DNA from: JAWLCQ01 sp041687095
GTDB lineage: Bacteria; Planctomycetota; Phycisphaerae; SM23-33
Length of the DNA: 27,057 bases
Direction of reading: 5' to 3'
NCBI GenBank assembly: GCA_041687095.1
Contig: JAWLCQ010000051.1
Location: 1-27,057, forward strand
Positions within the stretch are counted from its first letter, which is position 1; each line of letters opens with the position of its first letter. The position numbers and the translations under genes were made by a program. Positions 20,913-27,057 of this stretch are shown here, one piece after another. The notes beneath the pieces are model-generated. The model saw only the letters and a list, made by a program, of their open reading frames with translations, was not told where the DNA came from and searched no databases.

Positions 20913-21494
20913 CTACTCCGATTCGGGCGCCTTGCTGACGATGACCTTGGCGGCACGGAGGGTGCGGCCGCGAAGCTCGTACCCGCTCTGCAGCTCCTGC
21001 ACGACGGTGTTGGGGGGGACGGCGTCGGTGGGCTGCTGCATGAGGGCGGCGTGGCGGTCGGGGTCGAAGGGCTGCCCGGCGGCGGTGATGCGCTGCAGGC
21101 CGAACCCTCCCAGCGTCTGCAGGGCGTTATCGTGGACGATCTGCATGCCCGTCAGCAGCGGGTCGTCGGGGGGGTGGTTGGCGCGGGCGGCCTCGAGGGC
21201 GCGCTCCATGTCGTCCAGCACGCCCAGCAGGGCCCGCATGAGTTCCTCGTTGGCGAACGTCCGCGCCTGCTCGACGTCCTTGCGGACGCGTTTCTGGTAG
21301 TTGAGGTAGTCGGCGCTGACGCGCTGGAGGCGGTCGAGCAGGTCGTCGCGTTCGGCGCGGAGGGCCTCGGCGGTCCCGCCGGTCCCGCCCGTTCGCGGGG
21401 CCTCCTCCTCCCCGGAGGCCGGCCAGGGCCCCTCGGGCTGCGGCTCATCCATCGGGACGTCGTTGGAGTCGTGGTCGTATGCGTTGCTGCTCAT
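20913..21494 (-). CDS. grpE: GrpE, nucleotide exchange factor of DnaK
   Basis: This 193-residue GrpE promotes ADP release from DnaK in the cytoplasmic Hsp70 cycle. The acidic, disordered N-terminus (1-40) is followed by the long dimerising helix (about 42-90; LLDRLQRVSADYLNYQKRV, then ELMRALLGVLDDMERAL). A C-terminal beta domain has FDPDRHAALMQ, a TVVQELQSGYELRGRTLRAAKVIVSK stretch and a short end, all family hallmarks. Length is usual. GGAG lies 7 nt before the ATG. It follows dnaJ by only 25 nt, so the two are almost certainly co-transcribed. No dnaK is in the window. Confidence 0.95.
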   Translation of the reverse strand: MSSNAYDHDSNDVPMDEPQPEGPWPASGEEEAPRTGGTGGTAEALRAERDDLLDRLQRVSADYLNYQKRVRKDVEQARTFANEELMRALLGVLDDMERALEAARANHPPDDPLLTGMQIVHDNALQTLGGFGLQRITAAGQPFDPDRHAALMQQPTDAVPPNTVVQELQSGYELRGRTLRAAKVIVSKAPESE

Positions 21495-21519
21495 GGTTCC
21501 GCTCCTCCCCTGAGGCGGG

Positions 21520-22650
21520 TCACTTCTTGTCGGGGCTGAAACAGTCCTTCAGGGTATCAAAGAAACTCTTCCGTTGGGGGGTGACGTGGGCCTGCTCGGT
21601 CTCGGCGAGCTGTTCGAGCAGCTCGCGCTGGCGGGGGGTGATCTTGCGGGGCACCTCGATGAACACCTGCACGAACAGGTCGCCCTTGCGGTGGGTCCGG
21701 GGGTTGGGCAGCCCCTGCTGCTTGAGCTGGATCACGTCGCCGTTCTGCGTCCCCGAGGGCACCTCGACCTCCTGGGGCCCGGTGAGGGTGGGGACCTCCA
21801 CCTTCCCGCCCAACGCCGCCTGCGTGAACGCGATGGGCACCTGGCAGATCAGGTCGTCCTTCCGCCGCGAGAGCATCGAGTGCTCGCGGACGCGGACGTA
21901 CACGTGCAGGTCCCCGCGGTGCGTCCCGCTGCTGCTGGGCTCGCCCTCCCCGGGCACGCGGAGGATCTGCCCGTCGGACACCCCGGGGGGGATGTGCACG
22001 GCCAGCGTCCGCTGCTTGCGTTGGCGGCCGGACCCGCGGCAGGCGTCGCACGGGTCCGTCACCACCCGCCCCTTGCCGTTGCACCGCGGGCAGGTGATCA
22101 CCCGCACGAACGGGCCCAGCATCTGCTGCTGCCGCCCGTACCCCCCGCACGCCGGGCAGCTCTGCGGGGTCGTGCCGGGCTTGGACCCGCTCCCCCCGCA
22201 CGTCCCGCACAGGTCCCAGCGCTCGAACTCCAGGGTCTGATCGGCCCCGGTGGCGACCTCTTCGAGCGAGAGTTCGACCTCGGTCTCCAGGTCCAGCCCG
22301 CGGTCCATCCCCCCCCCCCCGCCGCGCTGCCCCGCGAAGCCCATCTCCCCGAAAATATCCTCGAACATGGAGAAGATGTCCCCGAACCCCATGCTCGAAA
22401 AGTCGTGCATCCCCGTCCCGCGCAGGCCCTGGTGGCCGAAGCGATCGTACCGCTGGCGTTTGACGGGGTCGGAGAGGACCTCGTAGGCCTCGGCGAGTTC
22501 CTTGAACTTCAGCTCGCCCTCGGTCTTGTCGCCCTTGTAGTTGTCGGGGTGGAACTTCAGGGCGCCCTTGCGGTAGGCGCGCTTGATGTCCTCCGGGCCG
22601 GCTTCCCGGGCGACGCCAAGGATCTCGTAGTAGTCTCGCTTCTCAGCCAT
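21520..22650 (-). CDS. dnaJ: DnaJ, Hsp40 co-chaperone
   Basis: This 376-residue type I DnaJ stimulates DnaK ATPase and delivers unfolded clients. Domains in order are the J domain (1-70) with HPD at 34-36; a short Gly/Phe region including GLRGTGMHDFSSMGFGDI and a glycine run; the zinc region (about 148-212) with four CxxCxGxG repeats (CGTCGGSG, CPACGGYG, CPRCNGKG, CDACRGSG); and the C-terminal client-binding domains. All hallmarks are intact. The start at MAEKRDYYEILGV is preferred because GGGA lies 6 nt before it; an in-frame ATG two codons earlier is possible, and the longer frame upstream is noncoding. The gene sits between groEL2, from which a strong hairpin separates it, and grpE. Confidence 0.95.
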   Translation of the reverse strand: MAEKRDYYEILGVAREAGPEDIKRAYRKGALKFHPDNYKGDKTEGELKFKELAEAYEVLSDPVKRQRYDRFGHQGLRGTGMHDFSSMGFGDIFSMFEDIFGEMGFAGQRGGGGGMDRGLDLETEVELSLEEVATGADQTLEFERWDLCGTCGGSGSKPGTTPQSCPACGGYGRQQQMLGPFVRVITCPRCNGKGRVVTDPCDACRGSGRQRKQRTLAVHIPPGVSDGQILRVPGEGEPSSSGTHRGDLHVYVRVREHSMLSRRKDDLICQVPIAFTQAALGGKVEVPTLTGPQEVEVPSGTQNGDVIQLKQQGLPNPRTHRKGDLFVQVFIEVPRKITPRQRELLEQLAETEQAHVTPQRKSFFDTLKDCFSPDKK

Positions 22651-22677
22651 TTGCATTCCCACGTTCCACCGGACGCG

Positions 22678-22716
22678 CCCAGGGGCGCCGGGCGTTACCG
22701 CCGCGGCGCCCCTGGG
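22678..22716 (-). terminator. Hairpin between groEL2 and dnaJ
   Basis: A perfect 13-bp stem (CCCAGGGGCGCCG, 22678-22690, with 22704-22716) has a 13-nt loop. It lies 41 bp after the groEL2 stop. It may end or attenuate the groES-groEL2 transcript before dnaJ; no T-run follows. Confidence 0.55.
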
Positions 22717-22757
22717 GTGGGTTCCGGTCCGGAATCCGAGCGACGAGCGGCCGGGGG

Positions 22758-24374
22758 CTAGAAGACCGCCTTGGCCGTCTGGTGCTCGTCCTTCTCGTCG
22801 TACTCGGTGACCATGACGTCGGTCGTCAGCAGCAGCGCCGCCACGGACGCGGCGTTCTGCAGGGCGGTGCGGGTCACCTTGGCCGGGTCGATGATGCCGG
22901 CCTTGAGCATGTCGACGTACTCGCCCGCGCCCGCGTCGTAGCCCTCGGCGCCGGACCGTTCGAGCAGGTCGGCGACAACGACCTCGCCGTTGTCCCCGCG
23001 GTTGTCGACGATCTGGCAACAGGGGGCCTCGAGGGCCTTGGCGACGATCTCCACGCCGATCCGCTCATCGCCGCGAGCCTTCTTGGCGGCGTCGCGGACG
23101 GCGGGGATCGCCCGCAGCAGGGCCACCCCGCCCCCGGGGACCACGCCTTCCTCGGCCGCGGCGCGCGTGGCGTGGACGGCGTCGTCGATGAGGTCCTTGC
23201 GCTCCTTCATCTCGGCCTCGGTGGCGGCCCCGGCGCGGATGACAGCGACCCCGCCGGTGAGCTTGGCCAGGCGCTCCTGGAGCTTCTCGCGGTCGTAGTC
23301 GCTGGTGGTGGACTCGATCTGCTTGCGGAGGGTCTCGATGCGGGCGTTGATGTCGGCCTTCTTGCCCGCCCCGCTGATGATCGTGGTGTGGTCCTTGGTG
23401 GCCACGATCCGCTTGGCCGTCCCGAGCTGGTCCATCGTGACGCTCTCGAGCTTGATCCCGAGGTCCTCGCTGATGACCTGCCCGCCGGTGACGACGGCGA
23501 GGTCCTGGAGGATCGCCTTGCGCCGATCCCCGAACGCCGGGGCCTTCACCGCGCAGACGTTCAGCACGCCGCGGAGCTTGTTGACCACCAGGCCCGCCAG
23601 CGCGTCCCCGTCGATGTCCTCGGCGATGATCACGAGGGGCCGGCCCGACGAGGCGGTCTTCTCCAGCACCGGGACGAGGTCCCGCAGCGAGGAGATCTTC
23701 TTCTCGTGGATGAGGATCAGGGCGTCCTCCATCACGGCCTCGAGCGTGGTGGGGTTCGTCATGAAGTACGCGGAGATGTACCCCTTGTCGAACTGCATGC
23801 CCTCGACGATCTCGAGTTCGTTGGCGATGGACTTGCCTTCCTCGACGGTGATGACGCCCTCGGTGCCGACCTTGTCGAACGCCTGGGCGATCATGTCCCC
23901 GATGTCCCGGTGCCAGTTGGCGGAGACGGTGGCGACCTTGCGGAGGTCCTCAGCGCCCTTGACCTTCTTGGCCTGGTCGGCGACGGACTGGACGGCGGCG
24001 GCCACCCCGATGTCGATCCCGCGCTTGATGGCCATGGGGTTGGCCCCGGCGGTGACGTTCTTGAGGCCCTCGGCCATGATGGCCTCGGCGAGGACGACGG
24101 CGGTGGTGGTCCCGTCCCCGGCGACGTCGGAGGTCTTGGACGCCACCTGGTTGACCATCTTGGCGCCCATGTTCTCGAACCGGTTGGGCAGGTCCACCTC
24201 CTTCGACACCGTCACGCCGTCCTTCGTCACCTTCGGGGACCCGAAGGATTTCTGGAGGATGACGTTGCGGCCGGTGGGGCCCAGGGTGACCTTGACGGCG
24301 GCGGCCAACTGCGAGATGCCTCGCAGCATCGCCGCCCGCGCGTCGGTATCGTACAGCATCTGCTTCGCTGCCAT
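22758..24374 (-). CDS. groEL2: GroEL paralogue 2 (60-kDa chaperonin) without Gly-Met tail
   Basis: This 538-residue chaperonin subunit folds cytoplasmic proteins in an ATP-driven double ring with GroES. TLGPTGRN, KDGVTVSKE, AGDGTTTA (nucleotide site), DREKLQERLAKLTGGVAVI, EMKERKDLIDDAVHATRAA with the ATPase Asp, and EEGVVPGGGVALL are intact. Its C-terminus ends DEKDEHQTAKAVF instead of the Gly-Gly-Met repeats that project into the folding cavity in most GroELs. Compared with groEL1 it also has NWHRDIG after SA (SAN-ND in most) and a CCQI segment. AAGGAG lies 8 nt before the ATG. It is 57 nt behind groES and is thus the GroEL of the classical groESL pair here. Two unlike copies imply specialised clients or conditions. 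Confidence 0.95.
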   Translation of the reverse strand: MAAKQMLYDTDARAAMLRGISQLAAAVKVTLGPTGRNVILQKSFGSPKVTKDGVTVSKEVDLPNRFENMGAKMVNQVASKTSDVAGDGTTTAVVLAEAIMAEGLKNVTAGANPMAIKRGIDIGVAAAVQSVADQAKKVKGAEDLRKVATVSANWHRDIGDMIAQAFDKVGTEGVITVEEGKSIANELEIVEGMQFDKGYISAYFMTNPTTLEAVMEDALILIHEKKISSLRDLVPVLEKTASSGRPLVIIAEDIDGDALAGLVVNKLRGVLNVCAVKAPAFGDRRKAILQDLAVVTGGQVISEDLGIKLESVTMDQLGTAKRIVATKDHTTIISGAGKKADINARIETLRKQIESTTSDYDREKLQERLAKLTGGVAVIRAGAATEAEMKERKDLIDDAVHATRAAAEEGVVPGGGVALLRAIPAVRDAAKKARGDERIGVEIVAKALEAPCCQIVDNRGDNGEVVVADLLERSGAEGYDAGAGEYVDMLKAGIIDPAKVTRTALQNAASVAALLLTTDVMVTEYDEKDEHQTAKAVF

Positions 24375-24431
24375 GTCTAACGCTCCTTCTGCAAGCCCCG
24401 CCGCGCCGCAGGCGGTGCGGGGTGCATGCGC

Positions 24432-24722
24432 TTACTCTTCGATGATGGCCAGGACCTCGGACTCGCGGAGGATGACGTACTCGTCGCCCTCGATCTTGAT
24501 CTCGGTCCCGGAGTACTTGCCGTAGTAGATCGTGTCACCCTTCTTGACGCTCATGCTCCCGCGCTCCCCGCTGTCCAGCAGCTTGCCGGGCCCGACGGCG
24601 ACGACGGTCCCGAGCTGGGGCTTCTCCTTCGCGGTGTCCGGAAGCACGATCCCGCCCGCCGTCTTCTCCTCCGCCGCCTTCTGCTTGACCAGGATCCGGT
24701 CATCCAACGGTTTCACTGCCAT
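24432..24722 (-). CDS. groES: GroES co-chaperonin
   Basis: This 96-residue GroES forms the heptameric lid of GroEL. It shows the full family pattern: VKPLDDRILVKQ, then the mobile loop EEKTAGGIVLPDTAKEKP, GTVVAVGPGK, KKGDTIYYGKYSGTEI and EYVILRESEVLAII. AAGGAG lies 7 nt before the start. It is placed between the two groEL genes and could serve both, but the short 57-nt gap ties it to groEL2. From groEL1 it is separated by 162 nt holding a strong hairpin. Confidence 0.97.
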   Translation of the reverse strand: MAVKPLDDRILVKQKAAEEKTAGGIVLPDTAKEKPQLGTVVAVGPGKLLDSGERGSMSVKKGDTIYYGKYSGTEIKIEGDEYVILRESEVLAIIEE

Positions 24723-24796
24723 GGTCGAGTCTCCTTCAGTTGCGTATCTTCAGGCTTGTTTCGGCGTCGTCTGCAATTCAACAGTCCACAGCAAAC

Positions 24797-24871
24797 AGGT
24801 GAGAGGTTAGAGGGTGCGCCGCGAGACGTTTGTCGCTGTTTCGGGCCACTCTCACCTCTAACCTCTCACCT
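24797..24871. terminator. 17-bp hairpin between groEL1 and groES
   Basis: AGGTGAGAGGTTAGAGG (24797-24813) is the perfect complement of 24855-24871 across a 41-nt loop. It lies 13 bp after the groEL1 stop on the minus strand. The arms are less GC-rich than their surroundings, as in other dispersed hairpins of this window. It probably separates groEL1 from the groES transcript, or reduces read-through. Confidence 0.6.
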
Positions 24872-24884
24872 CTCACCTTCGGGA

Positions 24885-26594
24885 TTACATCATCCCGCCC
24901 ATGCCACCCATGCCGCCCATGCCCATGCCGCCCATCCCGCCCATGCCACCCATGCCGCCCATGCCGCCCATCCCGCCGCCCATGCCGCCGGGGCCGCCCG
25001 CGGGGGCCGCACCCTCGTCCTGGGGCTTCTCGGAGACGCAGCAGTCGCAGGTCAGCAGGAGGATGGCCACGCTGGAGGCGTTCTGCAACGCGGTGCGGGT
25101 CACCTTCGCCGGGTCGATCACGCCGGCCTTGACCAGGTCGGTGTAGGCGAGGCTCTCGGCGTTAAAGCCGAACGCGCCCTCGCCCTGCTCGACCTTGCGG
25201 AGCACGACGGCCGGGGACTCCCCGGCGTTGGCGGCGATCTGCCGCAGGGGCTCGCCCAGGGCGGCGTGAACGATGCGGACGCCCGTCGCCTCGTCACCCG
25301 AGGCCTTCAGCCCGTCGAGCACCTTGCGGGCGCGGACGAGCGCGACCCCGCCGCCGGGCAGGACGCCCTCCTCGATGGCCGCCCGCGTCGCGTGCAGGGC
25401 GTCCTCGATGCGGGCCTTCTTCTCCTTCATCTCCGCCTCGGTGGCGGCGCCGACGCGGATCTCCGCGACCCCCCCGGCGAGCTTGGCGAGGCGCTCCTGG
25501 AGCTTCTCGCGATCGTAGTCGCTGGTGGTGGTCTCGATCTCGCGGCGGATCTGGCCGATGCGGGCCTGGATGTCCCCGCTGGACCCGGCGCCCTCGATGA
25601 TCGTGGTGTTCTCGTTATCGACGGTGATCCGCTTGGCGGTCCCGAGGTCGGCGATGGAGACGCTCTCCAGGTCGATCCCCAGGTCCTTGGTGAAGACCTT
25701 GGCGCCCGTGAGGATGCCGACGTCCTGCATCATGGCCTTGCGGCGGTCGCCGTACCCGGGGGCCTTGACCGCGCAGACGTTGAGGATCCCGCGGAGCTTG
25801 TTCACCACGAGGGTCGCGAGGGCCTCGCCCTCGACGTCCTCGGCGATGATCAACAGGGGGCGCTTGGCCTTGGAGACCTTCTCCAGCAGGGGGATGAGCT
25901 TGGCGACGTTGGAGATCTTGTCCTCGTGGAGCAGCACCAGGGGCTTGTCCAGGACGGCCTCCATGGCCTCGGGGTCGGTGACGAAGTGCGGGGAGAGGTA
26001 TCCGCGGTCGAACTGCATGCCCTCGACGACCTCGACGGAGGTCTCGATGCCCTTGCCCTCCTCGACCGTGATGACCCCGTCGCGCCCGACCTTCTTCATG
26101 GCGTCGGCGAGCATCTTGCCGACCTCGGGGTCGTTGTTGGCGCTGACGGCGGCGATGTTGCGGATGTCGGCGTCGCCCTCGACGGGGGTCGAGAGGCGGG
26201 CGACCTCGGCGAGGACGGCCTCGACGGCCTTGCGGATCCCGCGGGCCAGGCTCATCGGGTCGGCCCCGGCGGCGAGGTTGCGGTAGCCTTCCTTGAAGAT
26301 CGCCTCGGTGAGGACAGTGGCGGTGGTGGTCCCGTCGCCCGCGGCGTCGGAGGTCTTGGAGGCGGCCTCCTTGACCAGTTGCGCGCCCATGTTCTCGTTC
26401 TTGTCGATCAGTTCGATCTCCTCCGCCACCGACACGCCGTCCTTGGTAATGGTGGGGGCGCCCCAACCCTTATCGAGGATGGCGTTCCGGCCGCGGGGGC
26501 CCAGTGTGGTCTTGACGGCCCGGGCGAGTTTCTCTACCCCGGCCAGCAGAGCCGCACGGGCGTCGGATTCGAACGCAAGCTGCTTTGCTGCCAT
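24885..26594 (-). CDS. groEL1: GroEL paralogue 1 with extended Gly-Gly-Met tail
   Basis: This 569-residue chaperonin subunit is slightly longer than the usual 540-550. TLGPRGRN, KDGVSVAEE, AGDGTTTATVL, REKLQERLAKLAGGVAEI, EMKEKKARIEDALHATRAA and EEGVLPGGGVAL are intact. The last 43 residues are an unusually long Gly/Met-rich tail with about nine GGM units, encoded by a 9-bp-like simple repeat at 24888-24996. The start MAAKQLAFESDARAALL is chosen because AGGAG lies 12-16 nt before it and it matches groEL2; an upstream extension to 26681 has no family match. It differs from groEL2 throughout, so duplication is not recent. Transcription probably starts in the 26.6-26.9 kb leader region; no CIRCE element is visible. 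Confidence 0.95.
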   Translation of the reverse strand: MAAKQLAFESDARAALLAGVEKLARAVKTTLGPRGRNAILDKGWGAPTITKDGVSVAEEIELIDKNENMGAQLVKEAASKTSDAAGDGTTTATVLTEAIFKEGYRNLAAGADPMSLARGIRKAVEAVLAEVARLSTPVEGDADIRNIAAVSANNDPEVGKMLADAMKKVGRDGVITVEEGKGIETSVEVVEGMQFDRGYLSPHFVTDPEAMEAVLDKPLVLLHEDKISNVAKLIPLLEKVSKAKRPLLIIAEDVEGEALATLVVNKLRGILNVCAVKAPGYGDRRKAMMQDVGILTGAKVFTKDLGIDLESVSIADLGTAKRITVDNENTTIIEGAGSSGDIQARIGQIRREIETTTSDYDREKLQERLAKLAGGVAEIRVGAATEAEMKEKKARIEDALHATRAAIEEGVLPGGGVALVRARKVLDGLKASGDEATGVRIVHAALGEPLRQIAANAGESPAVVLRKVEQGEGAFGFNAESLAYTDLVKAGVIDPAKVTRTALQNASSVAILLLTCDCCVSEKPQDEGAAPAGGPGGMGGGMGGMGGMGGMGGMGGMGMGGMGGMGGMM

Positions 26595-26930
26595 CAGCCG
26601 TTTCTCCTTCCAAACGCGTTTTGCATCTCTCGGCAGACCCGCCCCAACCCGGGGCGCCCTGCCATCCAGTTCCAGCAACACCGGCGCCGGACGGGTACGA
26701 CCCGACCCGCCGCCGGAGGGAAAACATCCAAAACAAACCCACGCCCCCCGCCGACCCCACAGATGGGGCGCAGGCGACGCCCCGAACCTAGAGCAACCCC
26801 TGTGCCCCAGACGTTAACCCCCATGCACTTCCGCAGTTACCAATTTCCACCCCCTCCGCACCTCCCCGTCCCATCTGCCATCCCTGCACCCGCCCCGCCC
26901 CTCGCGGCGCGTTTTGACAGCGTGCCGCCT
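26595..26930 (-). other. groEL1 upstream region
   Basis: No gene is supported. It contains the ribosome site (complement of 26606-26611) and several C- or G-rich runs. The minus-strand sequence CCCCATCT (26761-26768) resembles the -10 box of sigma32 heat-shock promoters, but the matching -35 (CTTGAA) is poor. No CIRCE inverted repeat (TTAGCACTC-N9-GAGTGCTAA) is present. The way groEL1 is regulated is therefore unclear. Confidence 0.4.
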
Positions 26931-27057
26931 GGTGTTTCAGAAACACGACCGCCGTCCGAACCTCCCCACCGCCCCCCCTCTCTTCCCCTTGCTCCCCACC
27001 GACCCCGCGTCGGTGGAAGGCGGCTATTGACTACTCGCAGGCCCCCACGGGTCTCTT
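26931..27057. repeat. Nested palindromic element, copy 3 (cut by the window end)
   Basis: From 26994 to the window end the sequence is identical to 11436-11499 (64 of 64), including palindrome A (26994-27016) and its tail. The preceding flank GGTGTTTCAGAAA...CGCCGTCCGAACCTCCCCACCG (26931-26971) also matches 11403-11441, but a 23-nt C-rich insertion separates it from the palindrome here. The unit therefore extends left of palindrome A. Confidence 0.8.

Noticed and set aside
22782..24380. 532-codon frame antisense to groEL2
   Set aside because: A mirror of GroEL codons; translation is Asp/Gly/Leu/Val-rich with no domain.
26595..26681. N-terminal extension of groEL1
   Set aside because: The translation has no GroEL similarity and a ribosome site (AGGAG) lies between it and the family-matching start.
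26595..26930. CIRCE/HrcA operator before groEL1
   Set aside because: No TTAGCACTC or GAGTGCTAA half-sites were found on either strand.

Overview
The window is very GC-rich chromosomal DNA from a Gram-negative-type bacterium, most likely a planctomycete and possibly class Phycisphaerae. This is an inference from gene content: heptose-ADP synthesis genes (hldE, gmhB-like), a PEP-CTERM surface protein, a secreted alpha/alpha-toroid (squalene-cyclase-like) protein, a DUF1015 protein, two unlike GroELs, and many dispersed palindromic repeats between genes. No rRNA, tRNA or CRISPR array was seen.

Layout. (1) 1-2.3 kb: lower-GC, accessory-looking DNA with two orphan genes. The first is bracketed by a perfect 25-bp inverted repeat. 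(2) 2.4-3.45 kb: an IS66 TnpA-like remnant, then a dense repeat zone with a nested palindromic element (four REP-like palindromes arranged A-B-B'-A') and a 53-bp direct repeat. (3) 3.46-6.0 kb: hldE, apparently leaderless, and a GmhB-like HAD phosphatase with an added C-terminal membrane hairpin, separated by a 33-bp inverted repeat. (4) 6.2-9.4 kb: a secreted toroid protein with a lower-GC AlbA_2/Schlafen-ATPase gene 5 nt behind it. (5) 9.4-12 kb: a long leader or intergenic stretch, a PEP-CTERM protein with a perfect palindromic terminator-like site, and a second copy of the nested palindromic element. (6) 12-12.9 kb: an Xre/DUF2384-RES toxin-antitoxin operon with a clear promoter and paired operator-like palindromes. 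(7) 13-18 kb: DUF1015 (+), then a secreted Wzz-like coiled-coil protein and a GH2 beta-mannosidase (both -). Two related giant hairpins lie here, each starting at a stop codon. (8) 18.2-26.6 kb, all minus strand: a large polytopic membrane protein with its own strong promoter, and upstream of it a protein-folding cluster that reads groEL1, groES, groEL2, dnaJ, grpE, fmdB. (9) 26.6-27.06 kb: groEL1 leader and the start of a third copy of the palindromic element.

Functionally, the core of the window is envelope or surface biogenesis (heptose activation, Wzz-like protein, PEP-CTERM protein, secreted toroid protein) and protein quality control. Accessory genes (the orphan pair, AlbA_2 ATPase and RES toxin-antitoxin) are embedded in it. 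The least explained feature is the dispersed palindromic DNA: at least four structurally distinct families, several placed exactly at gene ends.
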